Part shown: positions 41,089 to 49,409 of the stretch, one piece after another | How the letters are laid out: every line of letters starts with the position of its first letter | Position numbering within the stretch: position 1 is the stretch's first letter | NCBI GenBank assembly: GCA_001725155.1 | Contig: MEFP01000005.1 | Span: forward strand, 186,001-250,000 | DNA: 64,000 nucleotides | Source of the DNA: Lysobacteraceae bacterium SCN 69-320 | GTDB taxonomy: Bacteria > Pseudomonadota > Gammaproteobacteria > Xanthomonadales > Rhodanobacteraceae | Direction: 5' to 3' | Program-made: the position numbers and the translations under genes | The notes under the pieces: generated by a model | Database searches by the model: none | Seen by the model: the letters and a program-made list of their open reading frames with translations, nothing else | Told to the model about the DNA's origin: nothing

Positions 41089-41894
41089 TGGCCCCGAAGC
41101 GCAAACCCAAGTCCGCGGCGGCCGCGGTTGTTGTCGCACCGGAGATGCCGGCAACCTCCCTCGTGCTGCGCTGCAGCCGTGCCGACGGCTCGTCGAAAAA
41201 CGGATTCGTCTGGCCGACCGTGGCCGGCGCCGAGGTCGTTGCCCCCGACTGGCTCGCGAACAACGAATGCGGGCACGGGCTGCATGGCTGGCTGTTCGGG
41301 GCCGGAGACCACACCTCTTCGAGCTACGCCGAGGATCCGAACGCGTTGTGGTACGTCCTCGAGGTCGTAACCACCGACATCGTCATGCTCGGCGGCAAGT
41401 GCAAGTTCCCGCGGTGCATGATCCGCTTCGTCGGCCCCCGCGGTGATGCGGCTGCCTACATGCTCGCGCACGAGCCGCGGTCGCGCGACGTCGCGGTCAT
41501 CGGCGCATGCCGCCAGGTTGGTGACACCCAGTCGGTGATCGTCGGCTACGGCGGCACGGCCACGGCCGGCGACGGCGGCACGGCCACGGCCGGCGACGGC
41601 GGCACGGCCACGGCCGGCTACGGCGGCACGGCCACGGCCGGCGACGGCGGCACGGCCACGGCCGGCGACGGCGGCACGGCCACGGCCGGCACCCGCGGCA
41701 CGGCCACGGCCGGCACCCGCGGCACGGCCACGGCCGGCGACGGCGGCGAGCTGCGGATCCAGTGGTGGGACGCGAAGGCTTCCCGCTACCGCACGGCGAC
41801 CGCATACGTCGGCGAGGACGGCATCAAGCCGAACACGCCGTACCGGCTCGACGCCAATCACAAGTTCGTCGAAGCGCCGAAGGGAGAATGCTGA
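41088..41894 (+). CDS. DUF7666-like protein with octapeptide repeats
   Basis: The product is 268 aa. Residues about 20-150 show a DUF7666-like core (VLRCSRADGSSKNGFVWPT, NNECGHGLHGWLF, CKFPRCMIRF). Then eight octapeptides G-x-x-GTATA follow, where the two variable positions are YG, DG or TR (residues 153-216), coded by 24-bp tandem repeats. The end is mixed alpha/beta. The regular TxT spacing could form a small beta-solenoid. It overlaps rdgC by TGATG. Confidence 0.7.
   Translation: MAPKRKPKSAAAAVVVAPEMPATSLVLRCSRADGSSKNGFVWPTVAGAEVVAPDWLANNECGHGLHGWLFGAGDHTSSSYAEDPNALWYVLEVVTTDIVMLGGKCKFPRCMIRFVGPRGDAAAYMLAHEPRSRDVAVIGACRQVGDTQSVIVGYGGTATAGDGGTATAGDGGTATAGYGGTATAGDGGTATAGDGGTATAGTRGTATAGTRGTATAGDGGELRIQWWDAKASRYRTATAYVGEDGIKPNTPYRLDANHKFVEAPKGEC
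41544..41735 (+). repeat. Eight 24-bp tandem repeats
   Basis: Eight in-frame units of 24 bp each contain ACGGCCACGGCCGGC. Codons 2 and 3 vary between TAC/GAC-GGC and ACC-CGC. A partial ninth unit follows. Nearly identical units suggest recent expansion by slippage or unequal crossing over. Confidence 0.9.
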
Positions 41895-42811
41895 TGTTCT
41901 TCCGCAACCTGACCCTGTTCCGCTTCTCGGAAGCGGTCGCAGACGACGCGGCCGTCGATCTCGACAACAGCCTCGACGCCAAGCGCCTGCGCCCGTGCGG
42001 TCCGCTGGAGCAGTCCACGCGCGGCTTCGTCTCGCCGCACGGCCGAGGACATGACGCGCTGACGCACTCGGTCGGCCCGTACACACTGATCGCGCTCGGC
42101 GGCGAAGACAAGCAGCTGCCCGCGAGCGTCGTCAACGAGGAGCTCTCGAAGCGCCTCCAGACGATCGCCGAGCAGCAGGGCCGCCGCGTCGGCGCGAAGG
42201 AGCGGAAGCGGATGAAGGACGAAATCCTGACCGACTTCCTGCCGCGCGCATTCACCGTGCAGACCCGCACCCTCGCCTATCTCGATCTCAAGAGCGGCTG
42301 GCTCGTCGTCGACACCGCGTCGCGCAAGGTCGCCGAGGAAGTGCTGTCCGAGCTGCGCGAGGCAACCGGCACCTTCCCAGCGACGCCGATGGCGCCCGAG
42401 GAATCGCCCCGCGTCCTGATGACCGACTGGGTCGTCAGCGGGAAGCTGCCGGCCGGCATCGCTCTCGGCTACGACTGCGAGCTGCGTGACTACGCCAAAG
42501 CGGGCGCGATCGTGCGCTGCCGCCGGCAGGACCTCGAAACCGACGAGGTGCGCGAGCACCTCAAGACCGGCAAGCAGGTGTATCAGCTCGGCCTGACCTT
42601 CGATGACCGCATCAGCTTCGTGCTCGGCGAGGACCTTGTCGTTCGCAAGCTCCGGTTCCTCGACCAGGTGATCGACGAGCTCAAGGAAACCGACGTCGAT
42701 TCGGCCGCCGCCGAGCTCGACTCGCGCTTCGCGCTGATGTCGCACGAGCTCGCCCGCCTGCTCGCCAAGCTCGACGAGCTGTTCGGCCTGCCGCGTCCGA
42801 CGGACCGCTGA
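41894..42811 (+). CDS. rdgC: Recombination-associated protein RdgC
   Basis: The product is 305 aa, the family length. It starts MFFRNLTLFRFSEA and contains RPCGPLEQSTRGFVSPHGRG, typical RdgC. RdgC is a ring-shaped DNA-binding protein that restrains RecA. A phage copy may limit the host SOS response or favour phage recombination. The start overlaps the previous stop as TGATG. Confidence 0.92.
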   Translation: MFFRNLTLFRFSEAVADDAAVDLDNSLDAKRLRPCGPLEQSTRGFVSPHGRGHDALTHSVGPYTLIALGGEDKQLPASVVNEELSKRLQTIAEQQGRRVGAKERKRMKDEILTDFLPRAFTVQTRTLAYLDLKSGWLVVDTASRKVAEEVLSELREATGTFPATPMAPEESPRVLMTDWVVSGKLPAGIALGYDCELRDYAKAGAIVRCRRQDLETDEVREHLKTGKQVYQLGLTFDDRISFVLGEDLVVRKLRFLDQVIDELKETDVDSAAAELDSRFALMSHELARLLAKLDELFGLPRPTDR

Positions 42812-42812
42812 T

Positions 42813-43007
42813 ATGCACACGCGCTTGCCGTTCCTCGCCGCCGCCCTGCTGCTACTCGCGCCTGCCGCCTACGCCGGCGCGATCCGCCTCATCGAGCGCA
42901 ACGGCGATCAGCTGACGGCCCGCGATGTCGTCGAGCTGCGCATCCCGCGCGACGGGGTCGTCGTGTACGTGTCCGACAGCATCTTCGCGGCGAGGTTCGA
43001 ACCGTGA
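42813..43007 (+). CDS. Small secreted protein
   Basis: The product is 64 aa with a signal peptide (PFLAAALLLLAPAAYAG) and a short mature part (IRLIERNGDQLTARDVVEL). It starts just after rdgC and overlaps the next gene by GTGA. It would be exported to the periplasm. Its role is unknown. Confidence 0.55.
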   Translation: MHTRLPFLAAALLLLAPAAYAGAIRLIERNGDQLTARDVVELRIPRDGVVVYVSDSIFAARFEP

Positions 43008-43348
43008 GGGCCTGGGCGCAGATCAAGATTCGCGTGCCGGTCGAGCTGCATGCCGAGCTCAAGGTCGCTGCACGCGCCGAGGGCCGGAGCGTCAACGCAG
43101 AGATCGTGCGCCGCGTGCAAGCGAAGCCGCAGCCACAGCTGCCCGCGACACCAGCGCCGGTACCACTGCAGCCGGTTCTGCTGCAGCCCGGCCAGCGCGT
43201 CGCGCTTCAGGTCGACGGTCACGGCGTGCTCGCCGCGACTGTGCTTGGCCAAACACCGGCGGACCTTCGTGGTCCGCCCCGCCGCGAGACCGACGAGCCG
43301 CGCGCCAAATTCTGCGAACCCGAATCTCAGGAGAACTGGGCAGGATGA
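43004..43348 (+). CDS. Arc-type ribbon-helix-helix DNA-binding protein
   Basis: The product is 114 aa from a GTG start. The N-terminal 45 residues are an Arc/MetJ ribbon-helix-helix (IKIRVPVELHAELKVAARAEG, SVNAEIVRRVQ). A Pro/Gln-rich linker follows and a short C-terminal barrel-like part. It is probably a repressor of an early promoter. Confidence 0.75.
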   Translation: MRAWAQIKIRVPVELHAELKVAARAEGRSVNAEIVRRVQAKPQPQLPATPAPVPLQPVLLQPGQRVALQVDGHGVLAATVLGQTPADLRGPPRRETDEPRAKFCEPESQENWAG

Positions 43349-44262
43349 GCGACAACACCAAAATCGAATGGTGCGACGCCACGTTCAATCCGTGGATGGG
43401 CTGCACAAAGATTTCGCCCGGCTGCGACAACTGCTACGCCGCAGTGCTCGGTCGCCGCTTCGGCGTGAAGTGGGGAGCCGGCGCACCGCGCTTCGAATTC
43501 GACGACAAGCACTGGGACTTGCCGCGGGCATGGAACCGGCGCGCTGAGCGCAAGGGCCGCACGATGCGCGTTTTCTGCGCGAGCATGGCGGACGTTTTCG
43601 ACGCCGACGTGCCGCAGGCGTGGCGCGATCGCCTCTTCGCGCTGATACGCGAAACGCCGCACCTGACCTGGCTGCTCCTTACGAAGCGCATCGGCAACGT
43701 CGAGCGCATGCTCCCTGCCGACTGGGGCGACGGCTACGCGAACGTCCAGCTCGGCGCGACCATCGTTAACCAGGCCGAAGCGGACCGCGACGTGATCAAA
43801 CTCCTGCGGACGCGCGCTCGCGTGCGGTTCGTGAGCATAGAGCCGATGCTCGGCCCGGTCCGGCTGTGGCTGCTCGGCGCATATGACTATGCCGAACACA
43901 GCATTGGCGCCGAGGTCTATGCACTGAGCGGGCTGCGGGCGATCCCCGATTGCGACTGGAAGAGCACGAAGCTCGACTGGGTGATATGTGGCGGCGAGAG
44001 CGGACATGGCGCGCGGCCGATGCATCCCGATTGGGTGCGATCGCTGCGCGACCAATGCGCGCACGAAGGCACGCCGTTCCTATTCAAGCAGTGGGGCGAA
44101 TGGCTGCCTGGCAAGAGCATCGTCTCGCACATCCCTGTCCATGCGTCGACCGTCGTGCATGACGGCGCGCGTGGCTATGCGACCTGCTGGAAGGTCGGAA
44201 AGCACGCCGCCGGCAGACTGCTCGACGGCGTCGAGCACAACGCATATCCGGTGACGCCATGA
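43345..44262 (+). CDS. DUF5131 (phage Gp37/Gp68) family protein
   Basis: The product is 305 aa. The Cys motif CTKISPGCDNCYAA near residue 20-33 and TFNPWMGC are family hallmarks. LTKRIGNVERML and VICGGESGHGARPMHPDW follow. The family resembles radical-SAM-like or metal-dependent enzymes, but its reaction is not known. The ATGA overlap fixes the start. Confidence 0.85.
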   Translation: MSDNTKIEWCDATFNPWMGCTKISPGCDNCYAAVLGRRFGVKWGAGAPRFEFDDKHWDLPRAWNRRAERKGRTMRVFCASMADVFDADVPQAWRDRLFALIRETPHLTWLLLTKRIGNVERMLPADWGDGYANVQLGATIVNQAEADRDVIKLLRTRARVRFVSIEPMLGPVRLWLLGAYDYAEHSIGAEVYALSGLRAIPDCDWKSTKLDWVICGGESGHGARPMHPDWVRSLRDQCAHEGTPFLFKQWGEWLPGKSIVSHIPVHASTVVHDGARGYATCWKVGKHAAGRLLDGVEHNAYPVTP

Positions 44263-44912
44263 AAGAGCGCCCGATCCTTTTCAGCGGCGCCATGGTGCGA
44301 GCGCTGCTCGCCGGCACGAAGACGCAGACACGGCGCATTGCCAAGCTCAACGATGCGGGACGTCTGCAGCTGACGTGTCGACAGTGGCACCCGAATGATA
44401 GGGCCGCCATCCTTGCCTGCCCATTCGGCCTCGCCGGCGATCGCCTCTGGGTGCGCGAGACGTTCAAGCCGATCGCGAGCGGCCAGGTCAAGGGCGGCTA
44501 CGGCAAGGTGCGGTACGGCTTCGCATACCAAGCCGACGGCGCGACGAAATGGGCGAGGCACGAAACCGAGATCGTCGACCTTACCGGTAAACCGCCTACC
44601 GGCCCGATGCAGTTTCAGGATCGGCCTTGGAAGCCGTCGATCCACATGCCGAAGCGGGCATCGCGCATCACGCTCGAGATCACCGACGTGCACGTGCAGC
44701 GGCTGCAGGACATCAGCGAGGCGGACGCGCGCGCCGAGGGCGTCATGTCGGTGCAATCGACAGAACCGGGGCTTGAGTCCTCGCCCTACTACCGGAGCCT
44801 CATGGGGCCGGCTGAGCTGTTCCGGATGCTCTGGGAATCCATCAACGGCGCCGGCAGCTGGGACGCCAATCCCTGGGTGTGGGCGCTGACGTTCAAGAGG
44901 GTCACGCCATGA
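44259..44912 (+). CDS. ASCH-domain phage protein
   Basis: The product is 217 aa. The ASCH pattern is visible: ERPILFSGAMVRALLAGTKTQTRR, GDRLWVRETF and ASRITLEITDVHVQRLQDI. ASCH/PUA-like folds bind RNA. Phage copies are common and of unknown role. It overlaps both neighbours by ATGA. Confidence 0.85.
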   Translation: MKERPILFSGAMVRALLAGTKTQTRRIAKLNDAGRLQLTCRQWHPNDRAAILACPFGLAGDRLWVRETFKPIASGQVKGGYGKVRYGFAYQADGATKWARHETEIVDLTGKPPTGPMQFQDRPWKPSIHMPKRASRITLEITDVHVQRLQDISEADARAEGVMSVQSTEPGLESSPYYRSLMGPAELFRMLWESINGAGSWDANPWVWALTFKRVTP

Positions 44913-45226
44913 GACGGCGCTGCTACTTCATGTGCCTCAACATCGAAGGCTTCCTGCGCAACAGCAAATTCCCGCGCGACTTCCGCGGCATGTTCCGCGA
45001 CGACTCCGGCCGCCAGTTCACGCCCGACGAAGCTCGTGACCACCTCTGGAGCGAGGTGCACGCCGGTCACAAGGTCATCCCGTGCAGCAGCGAATGCGCG
45101 AATCCCTGCAAGCACGCCGACCGCGGTTGCGCAGGTTTCGACTACGCCGGCGGCGGATGCCCCGGCTATTCCATCGACAACGAGGCGCGCGACGAATCCG
45201 CGATCCTGGAGCACTCCAATGCCTGA
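44909..45226 (+). CDS. Cys-rich hypothetical protein
   Basis: The product is 105 aa starting MRRRCYFMCLNIEGFLRNSK. A CSSECANPCKHADRGCAGFD segment (residues 63 on) and a second CPGY give seven Cys in the second half, zinc-ribbon-like. No family is recognised. Confidence 0.55.
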   Translation: MRRRCYFMCLNIEGFLRNSKFPRDFRGMFRDDSGRQFTPDEARDHLWSEVHAGHKVIPCSSECANPCKHADRGCAGFDYAGGGCPGYSIDNEARDESAILEHSNA

Positions 45227-46547
45227 CACCCCGAACACCGAATACGCGCTGCAGGTCCAGGCCCTGCGCGATCTCCTCGATGATGCCCAGCACTGGGCAC
45301 TCGCTTCGCACGATATCGGCGACAGCGTCACGGCGAAACTCCCGCTGCTCCGCGCCCTGCTCGAAACCATCAACGCCGCCCCGGTAGTTGCCGCGCCCGC
45401 TGCGCAGGGTGAGGCGGTCTATCTCAATCTGCCGGAGTTCGTGCGCACCGGCGGATTCCAGGGCGACAACACGAAGCTGTGCAGCAGCATCGATGCGCTG
45501 CTCGAACTCGACGCCCGCAATGCGCTGGTGCCGCACGGCATTGGCGGCCACGCTCGCACGCTGCTCGAAGCCGCGGCGAACCGCATTCGCCATGCCCCGC
45601 AGCCGTCTGCGCCCGCTCGCAATCCGCACAAGGAACTGCTGCGCCAAGCGCTCGCAGCGATGACCGCGCTGCATTCCAGCATGCAACCGACAGAGACGCA
45701 CGACGGCGGCATCGCTCCGGCTGCTGCAGTGCGCGCATTCGTCAACGAGCACGCGCGGCTTCTGGCTGCGGAAAACCTTTTCGCCGCTGCCGCATCCCAG
45801 CCCTCTGCGGACGATGCGCCGCTGCCTTCCCGAAATTCCGAGTTCGGCCGGTTCTACGCGCAGCTCCGCGAGGTGTTCGCGCGTCGCTTTCCAAAGTGCC
45901 GCGATTGCGCCGACGACGGCCCGATCTGTCCTGGCACTGGCCTGCCGTGCGAATGGCCGAAGCTTCCGGATGACCCTCCCGCCGATGCGCGGGAGGGCGA
46001 GATAGCTGCAGCGCACGCGTTGCTGAGCACGCGCGGCGTGCAGACCGACAACCATGACACCGAAGCCGACCTTACCCTTCCGGAGCGGATTGAGTGCCTG
46101 ATCTCGGCGCACGACGAGGCAATGGCCGACTTGCAGTCTGACTACGATGCTGAGACAGGCGATGCGCGGGATGCCGTTGCGGAAACGCGCACTACGATCT
46201 GCGGACAGTGCAGCGAAACAGTGCCGCTGCCGGCCGAGCCGCACCACTACTGCGCCGCGTGCTGCCGCGCCGACTCCGAACGCCTGGACTACGTGGCCAG
46301 CGAGTATCTGACGCTGCGGCCGATAAAAGCGGGAATGGCCATTGGCTGGCAGCTGCTGAACCACGACGCGTCCGCCATCGTTGCCGAGGTGCACATAGAC
46401 GACCCTCGGTCCTGCATCGACGAGGTCGCCCGTCCTCAGTCTGCATGGCCCGAGTGCAGCGGCGATCCCGCCTGCTGCCCCGAGAACGAGGGCTACGGCT
46501 GCTGCAAGCCGAATCCGGCCGACCGCGCCATGGGAGGTGAGTCGTGA
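45219..46547 (+). CDS. Large mosaic early protein with several Cys clusters
   Basis: The product is 442 aa starting MPDTPNTEYALQVQALRDLL. It is helical and Ala-rich for about 180 residues, then has Cys clusters (CRDCADDGPICPGTGLPCEW, CGQCSETVPLPAEPHHYCAACC, CSGDPACCPE). Such mosaics of zinc segments occur in phage accessory genes. The function is unknown. Confidence 0.5.
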   Translation: MPDTPNTEYALQVQALRDLLDDAQHWALASHDIGDSVTAKLPLLRALLETINAAPVVAAPAAQGEAVYLNLPEFVRTGGFQGDNTKLCSSIDALLELDARNALVPHGIGGHARTLLEAAANRIRHAPQPSAPARNPHKELLRQALAAMTALHSSMQPTETHDGGIAPAAAVRAFVNEHARLLAAENLFAAAASQPSADDAPLPSRNSEFGRFYAQLREVFARRFPKCRDCADDGPICPGTGLPCEWPKLPDDPPADAREGEIAAAHALLSTRGVQTDNHDTEADLTLPERIECLISAHDEAMADLQSDYDAETGDARDAVAETRTTICGQCSETVPLPAEPHHYCAACCRADSERLDYVASEYLTLRPIKAGMAIGWQLLNHDASAIVAEVHIDDPRSCIDEVARPQSAWPECSGDPACCPENEGYGCCKPNPADRAMGGES

Positions 46548-47203
46548 GGCTTCCGGATTTCATCACATTCACCGGCGCTGACGATCGCACATGCGTCAAC
46601 TGGATGCGGAACATCGCCACGAAGTATCCCGTCGAGTGGGGCGTTTTGTTCTCACCATCGCGCCAGGGCGTTGACCAGCGCTACCCGGGCGGCGACAAGC
46701 AATCGGAATTGGCGTGGAGTGGCCTGCGCCTCGCCGCACATCTCTGCGGCGGCCACGCGCGTTACGTCATGGGCGAAGGCGAGAAGACGCGCATTCCGGT
46801 TGACCTCGGCTACTGGCAGCGAGTGCAGGTGAACCACGTCGCCCCTGACGGCCGGTGCATTGCACGCTTCTGCCATTCGTGGGGTACCAAGGGCATCGCG
46901 CAAGCGCGCGGCGACACGTTCCCTGCCGACGCCAGTGTGGAATGGTTATACGACCGCTCAGGCGGCAATGGCGTGGCGCCGAAGACGTGGCCGAAACATC
47001 CGGGGCGCGGGCGCGTTGGATACGCGGGCGGCATCAATCCCGACAACGTGCTCGACGTACTCCGCGCGATCAATTGCGACGGCCCTTACTGGATCGACAT
47101 GGAAACCGGCGTGCGCGACGCAGCCGACTGGTTCGATCTCGACAAGGTGCAGCGCGTCTGCGAGCTCGTCTACGGCGCAGCCACGGGAGATAGCAATGAC
47201 TGA
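46544..47203 (+). CDS. TrpF-like TIM-barrel phage protein
   Basis: The product is 219 aa from a GTG start overlapping the upstream stop. The C-terminal part (GYAGGINPDNVLDVLRAI, YWIDMETGVRD, VQRVCELVYG) recalls phosphoribosylanthranilate isomerase and related barrels; the front (DFITFTGADDRTCV) supports a first strand. A lone TrpF is unlikely in a phage, so a related but different activity is probable. Confidence 0.55.
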   Translation: MRLPDFITFTGADDRTCVNWMRNIATKYPVEWGVLFSPSRQGVDQRYPGGDKQSELAWSGLRLAAHLCGGHARYVMGEGEKTRIPVDLGYWQRVQVNHVAPDGRCIARFCHSWGTKGIAQARGDTFPADASVEWLYDRSGGNGVAPKTWPKHPGRGRVGYAGGINPDNVLDVLRAINCDGPYWIDMETGVRDAADWFDLDKVQRVCELVYGAATGDSND

Positions 47204-47387
47204 CCCCACCACGAAACGCCGCTACATCGAAATCTCCGGCGGCGGGCTCGCATCGCTGACCTGTTTGCCGGAGGAAGTCGAGCGCTACATTTTCGACTTC
47301 GTTGCAGAACCGGACGAGCCAGTCACGCTCCGGTCGATCTACCTCACCGACGCAGAACGCGCTGCGTTGCCGGACTGGGAGGGCTGA
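47196..47387 (+). CDS. Small acidic hypothetical protein
   Basis: The product is 63 aa (RRYIEISGGGLASLTCLPEE, VTLRSIYLTDAERAALPD). It overlaps the TIM-barrel gene by 8 bases. No family is recognised. Confidence 0.5.
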   Translation: MTDPTTKRRYIEISGGGLASLTCLPEEVERYIFDFVAEPDEPVTLRSIYLTDAERAALPDWEG

Positions 47388-47389
47388 CC

Positions 47390-47764
47390 ATGGCTGACCA
47401 CATGACCGCAGAGCAGTTGCGCAAGCAGCTCGTCGAAATCGAGATGTATGCGCGCACGCGGTGCCTCGCCGACGATGCCGGGAACAAGCCCGATCCGAAT
47501 TCTGCTCTTGTCCACATCGCGAACACGCTCAGTCAGCTCGCCGCCCGCCTCTCCGGCATGGCGGCTGTGCCGACGTGGCAGCCGATCGGGACGGCGCCGA
47601 AGGACGATCAGTGGATTCTGGGGTGGCGAGCGCATGACGTGAAGCCGCTAATAGTTAGATTCGATCCGCTTTTCGACGAATTCGAGGATGAATCCGGAAC
47701 GCATATTTACCATTTAACGTACTGGCACTCTCTTCCCGCAGCCCCGGAGCCTCCCCATGTCTGA
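47390..47764 (+). CDS. DUF551-like protein
   Basis: The product is 124 aa. The C-terminal half shows the DUF551 pattern: W-x-x-I-GTAPKDDQWILGW and YHLTYWHSLP. This family is common in phages and of unknown role. The N-terminal half is helical. Confidence 0.65.
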   Translation: MADHMTAEQLRKQLVEIEMYARTRCLADDAGNKPDPNSALVHIANTLSQLAARLSGMAAVPTWQPIGTAPKDDQWILGWRAHDVKPLIVRFDPLFDEFEDESGTHIYHLTYWHSLPAAPEPPHV

Positions 47765-48053
47765 GCATCTACACATCATGCAGCACGCAATGGGCATGGA
47801 CGAGTACGGACGGTTCATCCGCGGCGACTACCGCAATCACTACGTGATCGGCGCTGGTGCGCCCGCGCACGACGAGTGCATGGCGCTCGTCGCCGAAGGG
47901 CTCATGGCGCTACACGCTGCAACCGAGCTGACCGGCGGCATGGACTGTTTTGTCGTCACCGACGCCGGCCGTCGCTGGGTGCAGAACAACAGTCCTGCGC
48001 CGCCGAAGGTGTCGCGCAGCCATCGCCGCCACGCCGGAGCACTTGCGGGGTGA
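47757..48053 (+). CDS. Hypothetical protein
   Basis: The product is 98 aa, starting MSEHLHIMQHAMGMDEYGRF. It has His-rich ends and no membrane segment. It overlaps the previous gene by 8 bases. No family is recognised. Confidence 0.5.
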   Translation: MSEHLHIMQHAMGMDEYGRFIRGDYRNHYVIGAGAPAHDECMALVAEGLMALHAATELTGGMDCFVVTDAGRRWVQNNSPAPPKVSRSHRRHAGALAG

Positions 48054-48058
48054 TATCA

Positions 48059-48505
48059 ATGCCTGAAAAGACCGACGAACTGTTGCCGTGCCCGTTCTGC
48101 GGCGGCAATGCACGGATTGCGTGGGGATGTTTCGCTCGCGTCGCGTCCGCCGATTGCATGCGGTGCGGCGCGACAGGACCCGAAGTCGCTGCTCCGAAGG
48201 GCGAGAGATCTCAATCCGAGACCATCAGGCTCGCTGCCGAAAGTTGGAATCGACGAGCAGCCGAGGCGCAGCTCCGTCAAGACCTCGCCGACGTGGACGC
48301 GGCCGCATACCAAATGCAGATTGCCATCGCGTGCTACCTGCACGTGCAAGTTGCGCGCGGCGGCGTTGGCCGCATCAGTGTTAGCAAACACGACTTAATC
48401 GATTGGCCCGACGTGCTGAAGGGTGAACTCGAAACCTGGTCCGACCACGACGAGATCGTGCTGCGACTGAAGCCGGCCGATGCCTGCAAGGCGGTGAAGC
48501 CGTGA
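48059..48505 (+). CDS. Lar-like restriction alleviation protein
   Basis: The product is 148 aa. The N-terminal 70 residues match the Lar family: ELLPCPFCGGNA, ADCMRCGATGPEV and AAESWNRRA, a zinc ribbon. Lar relieves type I restriction in Rac-type phages. The C-terminal half is an added helical/beta part. It would protect phage DNA early after entry. Confidence 0.8.
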   Translation: MPEKTDELLPCPFCGGNARIAWGCFARVASADCMRCGATGPEVAAPKGERSQSETIRLAAESWNRRAAEAQLRQDLADVDAAAYQMQIAIACYLHVQVARGGVGRISVSKHDLIDWPDVLKGELETWSDHDEIVLRLKPADACKAVKP

Positions 48506-48696
48506 GCACTCGCGACGACGCATACGAGCGCCTGCTCGCCGAGTGGGCGCTCGGCGACTACGACAACGGCGAGAATGGCTGCCCGAACTGTGGGCGCTGC
48601 CGCCTCTGCAAGTGCGACAACGGAATGCACCGTTGCGAGAAGTGCAACTGGGTGCCGGAACTCAACGACTACGCGCCGGTGGGACTCGATGACTAG
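48502..48696 (+). CDS. Small zinc-binding protein
   Basis: The product is 64 aa from a GTG start overlapping the Lar-like stop. CPNCGRCRLCKCDNGMHRCEKC gives seven Cys in 22 residues, a tight zinc ribbon. The role is unknown. Confidence 0.6.
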   Translation: MSTRDDAYERLLAEWALGDYDNGENGCPNCGRCRLCKCDNGMHRCEKCNWVPELNDYAPVGLDD

Positions 48697-48973
48697 CGAC
48701 GGACCGTGGACCGAGCCGCAGCGCCGCGTCCGCATGTACTTCCGCCACGCCGATACCGGCGAAGTCATCGAGCTTCAGGGTCCGGTGAACCTCGAGATCA
48801 GCTACCCGCCCGGCGGCTACCTCGATGACATCGAGTTCCGCATTTCCCAGCCGGACGGCGTGACCATCCCCTGCAAGCTGATGGCTTCGCACCGCACGCT
48901 CCGGATTATGGGGATGATTCCGCCGTGGCGTCTCAAGCGCGCGTGCCGGCGGCAGACTTGGAGGCATTCGTGA
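48689..48973 (+). CDS. Small hypothetical protein
   Basis: The product is 94 aa, mixed, with VRMYFRHADTGEVIEL strand pairs and a basic end (WRLKRACRRQTWRHS). It overlaps its neighbours by 8 and 1 bases. No family is recognised. Confidence 0.45.
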   Translation: MTSDGPWTEPQRRVRMYFRHADTGEVIELQGPVNLEISYPPGGYLDDIEFRISQPDGVTIPCKLMASHRTLRIMGMIPPWRLKRACRRQTWRHS

Positions 48974-49185
48974 TGCGCCCCGCAGCGAGGTCGTGGCACG
49001 ACGTGCCCGTGCGCAACCCGGTCTATCTCGTCGGCACCTGCGTTCAGTTCGGCGCGCCACCTGAGGCCGACGACCCGATACTCATCGGTTGGTCCGGCGC
49101 GTTTCGGGTCACGGCTGACGACGGTCGCGAGTTTACGTTCGGCCGCGACACGCGCCGGCGCTGGCGCAAGCGCGCGAGGAGATAG
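48973..49185 (+). CDS. Small hypothetical protein
   Basis: The product is 70 aa with TGATG start overlap. A small strand-rich body (NPVYLVGTCVQFG, ILIGWSGAFRV) ends in an Arg-rich tail. A longer upstream start is possible but overlaps more. The function is unknown. Confidence 0.45.
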   Translation: MRPAARSWHDVPVRNPVYLVGTCVQFGAPPEADDPILIGWSGAFRVTADDGREFTFGRDTRRRWRKRARR

Positions 49186-49187
49186 CC

Positions 49188-49406
49188 GTGTCCGCGCTGC
49201 TCACCCCGGACGACCTGCAGGCGCTGACGCACAAGCGCCAGCCAGCCGCGCAGATCCGCGAGTTGCGGCGCATGGGGCTGCAGCCGATCGTGCGTGCCGA
49301 CGGCACGCCGGCGATCACCTGGGACGCGGTCAATGCCCGTATGCAGGGCCAGGCGGCCAAGCCGCGGCCGCAGCTCAATTTGCGGGCCTTCCAGAAAGCG
49401 GGGTAG
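49188..49406 (+). CDS. DUF4224 protein in the excisionase position
   Basis: The product is 72 aa, start GTG at 49188. The DUF4224 pattern is clear: LLTPDDLQALTHKRQPAAQI then RELRRMGLQPIVRADGTPAITW. The domain is short and DNA-binding-like and is commonly found just upstream of tyrosine integrases. It is a good candidate for the directionality factor. Confidence 0.7.
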   Translation: MSALLTPDDLQALTHKRQPAAQIRELRRMGLQPIVRADGTPAITWDAVNARMQGQAAKPRPQLNLRAFQKAG

Positions 49407-49409
49407 CGT

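Noticed and set aside
41544-41735. CRISPR array
   Set aside because: Units are 24-bp in-frame repeats with no spacers, inside a coding gene.
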